Shown here in pieces: positions 1 to 25,027 of a stretch of DNA of 64,000 nt. Position 1 is the first letter of the stretch, and each line of letters opens with the position of its first letter. The notes beneath the pieces were generated by a model. It saw only the letters and a program-made list of their open reading frames with translations. It ran no database searches and was not told the DNA's origin. The translations under genes were made by a program, and so were the position numbers. The DNA is from Hyposmocoma kahamanoa (Eukaryota > Arthropoda > Insecta > Lepidoptera > Cosmopterigidae): contig NW_020653766.1 in assembly GCF_003589595.1 (NCBI RefSeq), positions 1,978,313 through 2,042,312 of the forward strand, given 5' to 3'.

Positions 1-242
1 TGACTGTTCACGCATGAAGATTCATTTTCATATATATCGCCTAACATTAATTTAGGAGCAATTACTTTAATGGTTGATTTTGCTATTTCTTCAATTCAAG
101 GCGTTTTTCTCTCAATATAGTTTGAGTAGTGAGAACCGATTTTTATTATCTCCAGTGTCAAGTCCTGTATAGTGAACTAACTTAACAAATAGACGTAATT
201 CCACGTACTTTTGAGGTCGGTTTTTTCAGTACTCAGTACTGA

Positions 243-768
243 GATTATATTCTTTTATATTTAGAACTGAATAGAAGGTTGTTGTCAAAAGAACAGAAAT
301 TTTCTGGGATAAACGATGTAGATGAACTTATCTCACTGTATTAACCAACCTAACATGAGACTGTTATTAAAAGATAAAGGTAAAATTCTGCATAAAAACT
401 TAACCTACTTAAATACATTAACCTTATTAAATAACCTTTTGTTTACATATATATGCGCTAGACTATTGCAAACAGTGAAATGATTGTACGTTTATTTAAT
501 TTTAATCATGGATCACTAACTCAAGGTGACTGCCAATCACCAGATACGCCAGATGTCGAATACCAAATAGCTATTCTTGTAACCCAGCGCCTCCACTCGT
601 GGGAGCATATTGAGAGGTATTATTTAATATTTAAACGAGGAATATAATAATTATTAAAGATTTACTGCGAGCGTTCAGTTTGAAGATTTGTCCAGAACTC
701 CCCCGATGGTCATTTGACAACAACCTTCTATTTTTTATACAGTTCTAAATATAAAAGAATATAATCTA
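243..768. repeat. Pair of about 50-bp inverted repeats, possible non-autonomous DNA transposon
   Basis: The segment at about 243-290 (GATTATATTCTTTTATATTT, then AGAACTG and GAAGGTTGTTGTCAAA) reappears as its reverse complement at about 712-768, with a small insertion in the second arm. The flanking text near 205-225 also resembles 54520-54560, so the family is probably dispersed. No target duplication was identified and the superfamily is unknown. Confidence 0.5.
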
Positions 769-1435
769 ACCAGCCTACGCTACAGTGCCTACATCAAACA
801 GGATGAACTCAGCCCCCTTGGCGGCTCACTGACTCACACGTAAAACATGGAACTCAGTGAATCTCCGGAACATTGCTACATCCATCCTGCCGTTATCACC
901 TTCGGGATCTCATTGCTGCTACCTCTCACTCTTCATACTATTGATTGAGATGGCATTTACAACATCTGCGAAAATTCCACATGCGATGCAGAAACCGGGG
1001 AGCCTCAACAAGGCCCTGAAGGTGATATTGCACTCACAAGACACTGAACGATCCCAGTGTAACGTTGGACTATAGAGAACACGTCTAGAAACTCTGACAG
1101 TATGCTCTGCAGCTTGATTTTGATTTCCTCTCCCGATCGGAAACTGCGTCTCTTCCGAGTCGAGGCGCATAATTTTTGACATTTCAAATCAAAACAATAG
1201 TTGATTTAACTCACAAATTAGAAGGATATAGTAGGAATCAGATACACCTTCTCGCGAAAAGCGTTAGCTTCACTCCAGTCTTACATTACGTGAATCTATG
1301 GGCCAACATATTGCCTTGAACCAACAGTGCCCTGCGCTCGCTCTCTATATCTTCCTCATCCTTGAGGTCCTCTGTCAGAATATGATCCAAGTCCTCCTCC
1401 ATCCTCAACTGTGTAACACGCTTCAAAATCCATGC

Positions 1436-1563
1436 ACATCTCAATTTCACCAACACCCTTCAAAACCGGAATGCTGTAATGTTCACATTATTGCTTGACG
1501 GCAGAAATAGGCAAGATGCCAGTACCCTGGTCGAACTCGTTCACAAGGAGCTCTGCTGTTACT
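1436..1563 (+). repeat. Degenerate copy of dispersed repeat family A
   Basis: The order of motifs (TTTCACCAACACCCTT, AAACCGGAATGC, GGCGGCAGAAATAGG-like text, CAAGGAGCTCT) matches the 3' part of the repeats at 12426-12624 and 31188-31456. This copy lacks a recognisable first half. The family has six copies in the window and no visible coding capacity. Confidence 0.6.
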
Positions 1564-1647
1564 TCTTTATTTGCCATTTAGGCCGGAGTAGAATCTACGG
1601 ATGGGGATGATATTGTCGAGGCTTTCGAACTGTACTCATTTGAATAA

Positions 1648-14949
<13,302 letters not shown>

Positions 14950-15606
14950 CACCAGCCTCTGCGCACGCGCCTAGCGCATACACCGCGCAAGATGGCGGCG
15001 ACAGCTCCGCTGCAAATGGCGCCCAACACGGCGCGAAGCGACACACGCGCCACAGAAGAAAAAGAAAACGGAAACCCATATTGGTTTAGAATAAAATTAG
15101 GAAAGGTTTCTCATTTCATACCCTGATAAGTTAAGAGACTAAACAGTAAATGCTCAAAACACCTTTTGTATAAAAAAAATACTTCAACTTTTTGTTTTAG
15201 TTAAAAGTCTAACCAGTCGGAACAAAATAAATTACTTGACGTCATAATAACCTTAACTTGCTGTAGTAGACAGTGAGAAGTGAGATTTAGATTTTCGTAA
15301 GATAGTATAAACTTATAATAGATTATTTAAAAATTAAAAGTGAAGGGGAGAGTAAACATTCTAAAATCTTGTATATTATATTGTAAATCGCGCGACCAAC
15401 TAGTTATGAACGCGTGAGCTAGAACGCTTTATAAGAAGAATTTGACGTCAAACTTCAGAGTGAAATTAAACTATGAAAAGCTGTTATAACAAGCTATATC
15501 TTGACCCTTCACTGAAATAATAAATTAAGTTTTCGAGTTGCGAGAGAAAAATAAATTTAAGTGACAACAATAAACAAAAAAAAAACATATATATTATTTT
15601 CAATAG

Positions 15607-15661
15607 TTAAAAAGTGAAAAATATTAAGCACACTCTGTGCTTAATATTTTTCACTTTTTAA
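15607..15661. repeat. Perfect 26-bp inverted repeat with 3-base loop
   Basis: The arm at 15607-15632 (starts TTAAAAAGTGAAAAATATTA, ends AGCACA) is exactly complementary to 15636-15661, separated by CTC. It lies about 660 bases past the calcium-channel stop codon, possibly within the 3' UTR. The loop is too tight for a typical microRNA precursor, so a foldback remnant is equally likely. Confidence 0.85.
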
Positions 15662-15801
15662 AAGTTTAAAAAAAAAATATTTTTTCTCGTTGTCTTTCTA
15701 ATAGTTAGAGAACGCAATCTTACGTTATCAAATATCAAGATGGAACCATTTTGTTGAGGGTGTTACAGAAGAATATAAATAAATATTAAATATTAGAACG
15801 T

Positions 15802-15895
15802 TTTCCATATTGACCCGGCCGGGGATTGAACCCGAGACCTCAGAGATGGCGACACCACGAAAACTGGTATGAAGGCCACGGACACCGTCAAATAT
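15802..15895 (-). repeat. SINE family D, tRNA-like head
   Basis: On the minus strand it contains a B-box-like GGTTCAATCCCCGGCCGGG, preceded by CGTGGCCTTCATACCAG, which could serve as an A-box region. Similar text lies at 53078-53205 and 55970-56115. It is a tRNA-derived retroposon rather than a tRNA gene: the arms do not form a cloverleaf and it recurs. Confidence 0.55.
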
Positions 15896-15945
15896 CGGCG
15901 GTTGGGGCAGTTATATGCAATGGAAAAACCTATTATTAACCTTAA

Positions 15946-16218
15946 GGTTCAGTTTATGTTGCGGCGGAACGGAATGGAAGAACATAACAAACTTTATGGT
16001 CAATTGTTTAACTTACAAACTAGATAGGAGACCAAAATCACGTCACAAGTCTTCCGCGGAATGTGGGAAGTGGCGCGAAGGCAGACGCAGTGTGGCTTTA
16101 AACATCGACGAAATGCTACAGCCTCAAGGTACGGTCGCTAGACCACTCGCCTTCTCGCGCAACGAGGCGAAATTGAAGCTTCCATTTCATTCCGTTCCGC
16201 CACAATGTAAATTGAGCG
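15946..16218. mobile_element. MITE-2, long copy
   Basis: The left end GGTTCAGTTTATGTTGCGGC, then GGAACGGAATGG, is mirrored on the right by CATTCCGTTCCGCCACAATG and TAAATTGAGC. About 270 bp. The family recurs as an 80-bp palindrome at 44481-44560 and a truncated arm at 47093. TAA or TTA adjoins several ends, suggesting a 3-bp TWA duplication as in PIF/Harbinger. The enclosed 102-codon open frame has no recognisable motif. Confidence 0.7.
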
Positions 16219-17500
16219 TATGAGCCAAACCGTTGCCAATATCTAATATATCTTTAAAATATAAAAAAAATATAAACGTACAGAACATACAATCAACAAA
16301 ACAAGGTGCGTTCTCTTAACTAAACTTTTAAAGCGATGTTTCGTGTTATTGAGTAAATCGAGGCAATTTCGAATCAGTTTTAAATTTCCAGTCCAGTATT
16401 AGGGCTCCTTCAAATTAAAAGCTTGTAGAAGCGCTGCTTCAGTATTTAGTTCACTAAATTGTGACTACAAAAGTGCACCACAGCGCTTTTATAAGCATCT
16501 AATAATTTGTAGGCACCTATATAATTAAAAAATAACTAAACTAAACAGATACGTAGATTGAAACTTTAAAACTTTAGTAGGTGCTATTATATATCTTTCA
16601 ATTAGTTTAATAAATGAAGCAAATTTTCGATGAAACGTTCCAAACCGGCTAAATATTTTCTATGAAATGTAATTGTAGTCAAAATTGTGCGTACCATTAT
16701 GTACATTTCTTTCATTGATATGCAAAATATAAGCATTTACCCTTAAATCGGACAATACGAACAAATAGACTTGAATGAACTGATTTTAAAAGCGCCATTA
16801 CAGAAATGGCAGATCCAATTTTCTCTAGAGCACACTGCAACAAGTAGTTTTTTATTTCTAGAAATATCACTACTTATTCACTAGAAAACTAGACACGAAA
16901 AACTAGATTATTACTTTTCATGGCGCCTGCTTACGTGGTAAATAACATTGTGATTCTGACATGGCAGCTACAAGTAGGCGCCAAAATATATAACCTATCT
17001 ATTTGTGTTAAGCTACCATTGCAACACTCCTAGTTAACGAAATTGTTAAAAACATTAATTTCTTAACTATAACAACAGACGTTGCTAAACAATGTCAATG
17101 TTAACAACCAATTCAGGGTTATACACAAACTTGACAACTTTCATCTATTTTATCTACCTAATTAAACTTATAAAACGTAGTGACGTACCTACTTCACAAC
17201 ATTTTACTAAATCCTCAGAGCTTAAAATGAAAAGGGAACAGAAATAGCTCATTAAAACATATAATATTCGCGACACCTAAAAGCATTGCCCTAGAAGTTT
17301 TTGAATGTATTTTTAATCAATCATGGCACCATATGCATTGATTCAGAACCTGGGAAAGTTTTCACAAAATAAACATCGCTTTCATATTCCGACACAAAAA
17401 CGTTATGTTAGGTTACTTTTTACACAAAATCGTTACGAAAGAAATATTACACTTCCACTGCCAACAAAAACATTAAGGGCCAAATTAGATGACAAGTGCT

Positions 17501-17600
17501 AAGCGCGCGAATCATGACTAAAGCGCGCGAATCATGACTAAAGCGTGCGTATCGTGATTAAAGCGTGCTTTTCATGACTAAAGCGTGCGTATCGTGACTA
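17501..17600 (+). repeat. Minisatellite, five 20-bp units
   Basis: The unit AAGCGCGCGAATCATGACTA at 17501 is repeated exactly at 17521. Three diverged units follow (AAGCGTGCGTATCGTGATTA type) up to 17600. The GC-rich half-unit GCGCGC stands out against the AT-rich surroundings. Confidence 0.95.
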
Positions 17601-18213
17601 ACCTGCTAAGTGATGAAGTAATTGAGCTGTAACTTACTGTAGCTTAATTTACACCTGTTTTAATAAATGTATAAGTACCTACACTAATATTCATATCAAA
17701 ATTGAAAACCAAATAAAACTTAAGGTCAAGTGAAACCAAAAAATAGACCTTCCTGCGTATTTCGACCAATCGAAAAATCGGTGTTTTTGTCAACGTTGAA
17801 AAATACAAATTCTATTTGTTTTTTTAATTGGTAATGAGAACAGAAGATACCGGTACTGAACTATGAGACGTTTAAAAAAATTACAAAATTCCCCAAAATT
17901 TTAATTTTTTAACACGTTTATGTATGGGGAAATCAGTTTTATCATTAGAAATATTTCAATGAATGAAAATTCTGTCCTGTGTTTCGTAACAAATACGTCA
18001 GGGGACTATGAACATATATATATATACAGTAACAGAGTACATTTTATTTCGAAAAGCATTATTTTAAATATCGTAAGTATAATGAATTTGTAGACGCCTC
18101 TCTCTGCATCTACCTCACACGCCACAAAACCTGGACAACCACGGCCACGATACCATTTCGTCTTAAAATGCTTAAAATAATGCATTGCTTGCTTAAAAAA
18201 ATAGGGTTGTAAA

Positions 18214-18249
18214 AATCCACTTGTCCCCACCAGGGGGGACATGTGGATT
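18214..18249. repeat. Short inverted repeat (15-bp arms, one mismatch)
   Basis: AATCCACTTGTCCCC pairs with GGGGACATGTGGATT across a 6-base loop. A similar stem (GGTTCCACCATCTAAGTGGG with CCACTAGTGGAACC) occurs near 19239-19310. Function unknown; both could be the remains of palindromic elements. Confidence 0.7.
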
Positions 18250-18419
18250 AGATCGTTGATTCTTATCTACTTACCTTTACTTACAAAATCGATGATTGTT
18301 TACACGCATAAATTAAGATAAAATTTAGTCACAACTTATTTAATTACTTTGTCACTTAATAGGTGAAAACTATGACACGAATATTGTTCATAAGTAGTAC
18401 AATAGGCTTTCAAATGACT

Positions 18420-18665
18420 GCATAATAACGCGTTTGCGCGCTGCATCCCATTCCTATTCGTTCAGAATCCGAGACTAGACAAATCTCGAAAACTTGGACC
18501 CACTTCGGGTGTCGCTTGTGAACTAAGTCCAATTCGAATCCGGGAAAATACAAATATCGCTGGTACACCTAGAGATAATATGATCCCTGTAACATTTCGC
18601 ACCGATATTTCTCGGATCCGAAACTTTGATAGGAATCGAACGTAGTCCGCTTTTTATGCTTGGCG
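18420..18665. mobile_element. MITE-9 copy 1
   Basis: GCATCCCATTCCTATTCGTT, AGACAAATCTCGAAAACTTG, GACCCACTTCGGGTGTCGCT and GATATTTCTCGGATCC run in the same order as 39845-40265, where a second palindromic element interrupts it. The ends carry loosely inverted GCGC and TTCGTATTCGTTC-type sequence. Confidence 0.6.
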
Positions 18666-21600
18666 TCTGAATTGAAATATCAAATATCTCCACCAGCACC
18701 ATTAGGAATTTAAAGAAACATTAAAACCTTCGTTGTTTTAGCATTATTCGGATACTCCCTATCATATTAGACGATTAGATTCTACTTTGGAATCGTCAAA
18801 TTTTCCTTGTGAGAGTGATTGGTCGGAAAGTTCTTTTAAAAACATTAGTGAAAACGCACAATGTATAGTACCTAAATATCGACGTTTAGATATATGAATA
18901 ATGATAATTAATGTCATTAAATCAAATGAAACACGATAAATGAAAAGAGTAACGTTTTCAAAATACACTTGTTTGCAGCTTACGTATTTACATACATCAC
19001 AGGTGCTTTCTATGTTGGTATTTCAAGCCTGAGCATTGGAGCCAACGTGAAAAACAGCCATTGAATGGTTATTATTATTTATTTATTTATTGAGCAATTG
19101 ATTATAGAACCATGAGATTAAACAACGTCATCATATTTTTAAATTAAAAATCATTAATTAGTGCAAAAAACAGTAACTGCATAAATCCGCCATTTTTTGT
19201 AGTCCCCAAAAATTTACTCGATAAAACTAAGATCGTTGGTTCCACCATCTAAGTGGGGACATAAGTACTTGAAAATCCTACTGGACCCACTAGTGGAACC
19301 AAAATGTGAGCCATGGGAATTGCCCAGCACAACGAAAGCGTGAAGAGGGGGCTTTAGAATATTTGTGGGCCGCGTATTTGATAGCACACCTTTTTTGTTA
19401 AAGAAATTTAAAAACGTTTGTAATTTCCCTGAAAAAGTATACTAACCTAACGCAAAAAAGCCAGTAGAAAATTTATTTATTAAATTATACCAGCAATAAA
19501 TACGCATTTATTTACATTCGTAAAAAATCTAAAATCAATTCACATTACGTCTGGCTCATGATCGGTTTTCAATATTATATAATACGTTTTCAAAACGTAT
19601 TTACTTCAAGTAAACTCTGCAAAAGTACATCTGCACGATTAAATTTAAAAAAATGTCTATAACGTCCGAGTGCTGTACACGAATCTTCTTCAACAGTAAC
19701 TAAAGTCTGCCCATATTGGCCCAATAACCGTCTTTATTATTAATACCGACCGTAACTAAAAATGTTTAAAAAGCAGTTTTATTTCATTACAGTAAATATC
19801 TATATCGTATATATAATTAGGTCTAAGTATTATGCAATTTTTACCCCTTTAGCTGATGACGTCCCCCTAGAAAGTGTCCTTTGATATGTAAAATATCATT
19901 AAAACCTATTCACCTATATACCACATTCCTCTAGATATAAGAATTGCCTTTGTGTAATGGTTTTCCAACCGTAAAAGATCTTTATTAATGTGTTACAGAA
20001 TACCTACACAGTTTAAACTGAAAGTCCGTATTAATAAATCTACCTCAAGTGCAGGATCGATGTTGATATCTTGCTTAAGTCAATTGTCTTCATTAATTAA
20101 TTTAAATTGAACGCACAACAATCATTGATACGTCATTAAAATTTGAAAATTTTCGCTTGTTAATGAACATCAGTCAAATACAATTTGAGATGGTATCTTC
20201 CAAGATAACGATGATTGTAATGTAGAAATATAGAAGAATTTAAGATATATTTCTATATTTTAGTGTGCTATTTATTAATATGGACTTAATATTTTTACAA
20301 TTAAATGAAAGTTTTTACAAATGATTATTATTTATCAAATATTTTCATTTATTATTTTTAAAAATAAGTGTATAGTATAATTACTAAATAAAAACTTGAC
20401 GTACACACGGTACACGTCAATAAATTCTCACTAGTTAATATTAAAAATTTCCAAATGAAATATTGATCATGTCTCTCTAGTGGCAAATGTCCTTCCATCG
20501 CTGATGCGATTTTCATTTTCTTTTATAATAGTAAAATTAAGATACCTTAATACAATTTTCCATTTTATCATTACCAGTGTAATTTATTAATGATTTTTTT
20601 TACAATTAATGAAAAGGAAAAAATATATATTTTTTCAATCTCAGGGTATATCACCTTGTCGTTGTGAGTAGCTGCCACCTGTTAAGTTTCGGTATCAAAG
20701 TAGCCTGGGAACGATCTACGGCAATGTTGTATAATTGTTAGAATACATTTATTTAAAAAGTTCAATATTATTTTTCCAAACCTCATTTGGTAATTTTTTT
20801 AAATTGGAAAAATAGAATATAAGAATATTCAGATTTTTTCTTTATTTTTTCTCTATTGAACACTAGTCTCTTTGTAAAACAGCTGTAATTGTCAAATTGA
20901 TATTTTATTTATTTATTCTTATTATTTTATTATTTAGTTATTTATTTAGTATTTTTATTATTACCATTTTCTTCATTTGTATATGTGTAAGTTTTACTTT
21001 TTGTTATTATGTATTTGTCCGTGTGCAATAAATAATATTTTTATTGTATTGATAATTACTCGTAGGAGAAGAACGAATAAGAAACTCTAGTGCAAGGTTT
21101 CTCTGTCTCAAAATTTCAAAGAGCCCAGAAAAAGAAAAACGCGTGTCGTACTCTCTCCAATAATGTTCGCAGTCCTAATTACTCGCAACATATTGTATAC
21201 CAATTTTTATATCAATGCATTATGTTAGTAGTGTTAAGTAGACTCGCCATGGATCCCTAGTGTTCATTACACGGATCCCTTATAGTCCATGGACCATAGG
21301 TTGTGAAACCTTGTTCTAGTGGTTGACTGGTTGCCGCTACTTGCACACAAAGTTCCACCACGTTGTTGTTAATTCTTCCTCTATATCTTCAAAGTGCCAA
21401 TATCCAATTATTGAATGTTTCTTTTTTTAATCAATTGTTTTAGATTTTTCTATTTAAACACTCTGAATATGGCCTTGGTTGTCATTTGTCTATACTATAT
21501 TCTGTTAGATCTTTAAAATGTTGATATGTTCTACAGATTGTCAAATACATGTGGAATAATTATGGACACAGCTCTCTGCTTTTCTTTTGGTATTTAATAT

Positions 21601-22040
21601 ATAAAAAAATTTAAACTTAATTTGTTACATAAATGGAAGAAATTATTAATGTAAATATTGTTGCACAGAGTCAAAATACATTTTGTATAATCAATTAGCT
21701 CTAGTAACTACTTCAATTGTATATATAAAAAAAATTGTAAATAGAATTAATGAAAATGTGAAAAATATATTTATTCCGACAATCATTATTAATTGCGACA
21801 TGATAATTAAATATTTATTGTTTAAAACAAACATTGTAAGATTGTTTTCATATAATAAAAAACATTATGGAAATGTTTTGTAGTCGTTTGTAATTCTTAT
21901 TAACACTTCGCTCACCTACTGCTCCTCACTTCTTGTAATGTTATGGAAATGGATTTGAGTTCATTTCAAGTTTATGACGTATAAAAAAACTGTGTGAAAA
22001 ATCCCTTTTTTCCTATATCTATGGAAAAACTAAGTACAAA

Positions 22041-22222
22041 AGATCCGACAACAAGCACATAGAAAAATTCATAAGGTCCGCTGGTTCATTCCGTGACTTA
22101 GTTGGTATAGCGTATGCTAGAAGACGTCGGTTCGAATCCGGCCGGATCGAAAAAAATTTTTCTAAGTGTTCACTCTTTGTATTAATAATTATAACAAACT
22201 AGTGGAGTAATTTCACAAAAAA
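22041..22222 (+). repeat. SINE family C, tRNA-like head
   Basis: CTTAGTTGGTATAGCGTATG (A-box-like) and GGTTCGAATCCGGCCGG (B-box) are 30-40 bases apart. The tail is GTATTAATAATTATAACAAA, then CTAGTGGAGTAATTTCAC. Further copies lie at 22855, 23086-23460, 42017 and 52138, plus a tail-only copy near 54655. Recurrence and lack of a cloverleaf argue against a real tRNA gene. Confidence 0.75.
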
Positions 22223-22644
22223 TAATTTAATACCTTTCATAAATTTTATAACCGGTTTGTAACCGGTTCTTGGTCACACGCCTGTCATCTCTATGACTCG
22301 TGATAAGTCCTGCCCGACTTCATTTTAGCTCCGATCTCCAATGTTCTTAGGTTAGGAACTCTTTAAAACTAGAGTCTCAATAACAAAGTTCTAATACTCG
22401 TAAATGCAAAGAAAAATTTCTTCGATCCGACGCTGCATTTGCTGCCACAACATGGCTACCGTCCGCGGTGTTACCAACTCAGCTACGGTCCGAGCCAATA
22501 AATTTTACGAATTTTCTATGTGCTTATTGCGGGTTTTGTGTGTTATATTTGATTTCAACGGCTTTTTTGCTGCAGCGCCACCTTTCCTCACTCAGTCATA
22601 CCCAGTCACCTGTACTTTCTTCTACTCTATTTATTTTTTAATTA

Positions 22645-22841
22645 CACTCAACATAGCACCGCACTAGGGAAACCCTGTGTAGCGAGTGCCATGGACACAC
22701 ACATACACAACCACAAATTACACTCATACTCATGAGAGTAATGAAAGTAGGCCATACTAATGTTTCTCCCGGCCCGGGAATCGAACCTGTGACCACAGCG
22801 TGGCAGACCGGCATGATAACCGTTCAGCCACGGAGGCAGTT
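22645..22841 (-). repeat. SINE family B, tRNA-like head
   Basis: Read on minus, it starts CTGCCTCCGTGGCTGAACGG (A-box-like) and has GGTTCGATTCCCGGGCCGG (B-box). Its body contains GTGTGTGTCCATGGCACTCG and it ends at AGTGCGGTGCTATG. Near-identical copies lie at 42805 and 61689; a headless fragment lies at 32172. Confidence 0.8.
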
Positions 22842-22854
22842 CAATAGTCCATTT

Positions 22855-23016
22855 GTTTGTTATTATTATAATTATTAATTTATTATTTATAATTATTAAT
22901 ACAAAGATCGTACACTCAGAAAATATTCCTTCGATCCGGCCGGATTCGAACCGACGAACTAAGCCACGGAATGAACCAGCGGACCTCTTGAATTTTTGTA
23001 AATGCTTGTTGTTGTC
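22855..23016 (-). repeat. SINE family C, reverse copy
   Basis: CCGGCCGGATTCGAACCGAC is the reverse complement of the B-box region of the copy at 22041; GAACTAAGCCACGGAATGAA matches its head, and the TATAATTATTAATACAAAG-type tail lies to the left. Confidence 0.7.
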
Positions 23017-23085
23017 TTTGTATTTGGTTTTTCAACGACTTTTTAGTCGTAGTGCCATCTATGAGAAATCTATGAATCTATCGAT

Positions 23086-23460
23086 TGAAGTAATTTTTTC
23101 TGAGTGATCGATTTTTGTATTAATAATTAGAGCAAACTAGTGGAGTAATTTCACAAAAATAATTGAATATTAATTCAATAAAAATTTATTAATATGCTCT
23201 CTCAATCAAGCCACGGAACAAACCAGCAGACCTTACAAATTTTTCTATTTATTTGTTGCAGATCTTGGTTTCAATTTTAAACGACTTTTTTGCAGTAGCG
23301 CCATCTGTGAAAAAATTATTTCTTCTCTCAGCGAGGTACACAGCAACTACATGGAAAAATTTGTAAGGTCAGCATAGCTTCTGGCACAGTTTGCTGTAAG
23401 ACATTAATTCGAATCCAGCCAGATTGAAGTTTTTTTCTAAGTATTCGATCTCTATTAGTG
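23086..23460. repeat. Cluster of diverged SINE family C fragments
   Basis: A tail fragment in plus orientation (GTATTAATAATTAGAGCAAA, about 23115) is followed by a minus head fragment (CAAGCCACGGAACAAACCAG, about 23211) and a plus copy with TTAATTCGAATCCAGCCAG near 23405. The arrangement suggests repeated insertion of one family at a locus. Confidence 0.55.
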
Positions 23461-23937
23461 ATCTTCTGTACTGTAGAGTATTTCTATCGTTAAGAAAAAA
23501 GTACAGGCAACCAAGCAATAAACTATCCCACCTGAAAAAGAATGTAAGTACAACCCTCTTCGCAATTCTAAATAGAAACTACACAATGACAAAGTAAGGA
23601 CTCTTAAACCTTTTATTTATTTTGAATTCGCAATCAGTAAACAAAACTGTACTAAAGATGCAGGCTACTTTTAATTTTATTTACAAGGACTCGAAATATA
23701 GCAAACAATTCTAGAATCGGCAGAGTAAAGTGTTTAAGTAAAACCAACGTACATTTATTTAAATCAACAGACATCACATAAGTCAAATTCATTTGTTTCC
23801 ACTTAAATTCACATAAGTGGCATCATTTTAACCTTCATATCTCGTTATATACAATGTAGAACAACTTGTTTATTTTTTTTACTATTGTGCTTAAGTCTGC
23901 CACCAACCCCAGATTATAAAATCAATAAATGACATAT

Positions 23938-24585
23938 TTATTTATCAATCAAAGTGCCGCGAACTCTCTTTTCTTGTGTTTGTGCTGGTGTCTCCGCCTG
24001 CCTCTTGTTCATCCCTTTGCGCTCCAATTGTTTCTCAATAATCCTCGCATTATTAGCATACGAGTCTGCAACTTCCCTTGCTTCGATTTCATCCTCTTCT
24101 TCGTCTATTGTGGACACAGTCACCGAACTAAACTTGCCCATGTTTTTCGTATGTTTTGTAACCATAATTTTCTTCGGCTGCGTCAATGCCACTTGTTTGT
24201 AAATATCTGTTACAGCACCGTCACCTGCGGACTGTACTAATGCCCCTCTCATAATAAAGACTACGTTACTCTCTTGGTCGAATTTGTAGTAAATGGCAAT
24301 TGCGCATTTCTTACATTTAAGCCTGTATTGGCGTTCTATGCCCTTCTCTCGTTTCAAATATACAGTTTCATCTGGATCGCAGGTGAGTTTATGAGCGTGC
24401 TTAGATCCGTCTATAACTCTGGCTCCGTCAGTAGGGCGTAAAGGTAGTCTGTCGATGGTACAGTCCAAAATAAGCGACATTTGACCACATAGACAGTAGT
24501 ATATATGCAATGGTTTTGTTTCATTGTATTCTTCTTGATCTTTTGTGTCTGAGCAGACGATACTTCTTGACACTACTTTAGGCAT
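23938..24585 (-). CDS. STEEP1: STEEP1 / CXorf56-family protein (STING ER exit protein homologue)
   Basis: 215 residues in one uninterrupted exon, starting [20 protein letters not shown] and ending TLIDK. In mammals the family promotes exit of STING from the endoplasmic reticulum by supporting COPII carrier formation; the insect role is less clear. The length fits the family (about 220). Conserved features seen: YYCLCGQ (Cys31, Cys33), a HAHK stretch, [12 protein letters not shown] (Cys91, Cys94; with the first pair a possible zinc site), and the highly conserved [20 protein letters not shown] near 150-169, followed by [20 protein letters not shown]. The acidic, helical C-terminal half suggests a coiled coil. 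The ATG is the first Met and matches the family start. It lies head-to-head with Tom40. The lack of introns is either lineage intron loss or retroposition; the intact frame argues that the gene is functional. Confidence 0.95.
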   Translation of the reverse strand: MPKVVSRSIVCSDTKDQEEYNETKPLHIYYCLCGQMSLILDCTIDRLPLRPTDGARVIDGSKHAHKLTCDPDETVYLKREKGIERQYRLKCKKCAIAIYYKFDQESNVVFIMRGALVQSAGDGAVTDIYKQVALTQPKKIMVTKHTKNMGKFSSVTVSTIDEEEDEIEAREVADSYANNARIIEKQLERKGMNKRQAETPAQTQEKRVRGTLIDK

Positions 24586-25027
24586 TTCGAATGTGCTCTT
24601 AGAACTGTATCAGCAAAACTGATTTTGTAAAATATGACGAGAAGAGACACGTGAGAGGTTTCACAATATTATTACCCGTTATGGTTTTTTCAATTGCTTA
24701 GAATTCGGGGTAAAATTCCTTTATTTTTTTCCAGCAAAGGATAAAATCACAAATAAATTACGCACTCTGACAATTTACTTTTTAAATCCGTAGTCACCAG
24801 TATCTACATTAGAGTAGAACACGTTAAAAATAACGTGATAACAAGCCAAAAACTTGTAATTACCGTTGAAAATTCGTTACTTTGTCTATGGTTTGATTTG
24901 TAATGTTGGTAACTGGTACTGTCAAGTCAACTTCATACAAGTGCGATTGTCTTTTATTCCAGTTTCTTTGCACATGTTCATCGATTACTTTAGAATTTAG
25001 GGAAAGTATAACGAATTGGTGTGTAAA
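24586..25027. promoter_or_regulatory. Divergent intergenic promoter region between STEEP1 and Tom40
   Basis: The 442 bases between the two start codons must hold the 5' UTR and promoter of STEEP1, and those of Tom40 unless it has an upstream non-coding exon. No TATA box at a fitting distance was convincing. Housekeeping gene pairs in this head-to-head layout often share a bidirectional promoter; here that is inferred from position only. Confidence 0.5.

Larger units (their letters stand above)
14950..23937. other. 3' flank of the calcium channel and intergenic DNA up to STEEP1
   Basis: The first few hundred bases are probably 3' UTR: AATAAA occurs at 15226 and 15519. A GC-rich patch at 14960-15080 is followed by AT-rich DNA with a hairpin (15607), SINEs, MITE copies and a 20-bp minisatellite (17501). 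From about 18700 to 22000 I see nothing but AT-rich unique-looking sequence and short chance open frames. Confidence 0.6.

Noticed and set aside
15915..16223. 102-codon open frame as a gene
   Set aside because: It spans MITE-2 from one inverted repeat to the other and has no domain or splice context.
17501..17600. CRISPR-like array from regularly spaced repeats
   Set aside because: The units are contiguous with no spacers, and the DNA is eukaryotic; it is a minisatellite.
22041..22222. tRNA gene suggested by A- and B-box-like sequence
   Set aside because: The same sequence recurs several times with a constant non-tRNA tail and no cloverleaf, so it is a SINE. The same reasoning applies to families B, D and E.
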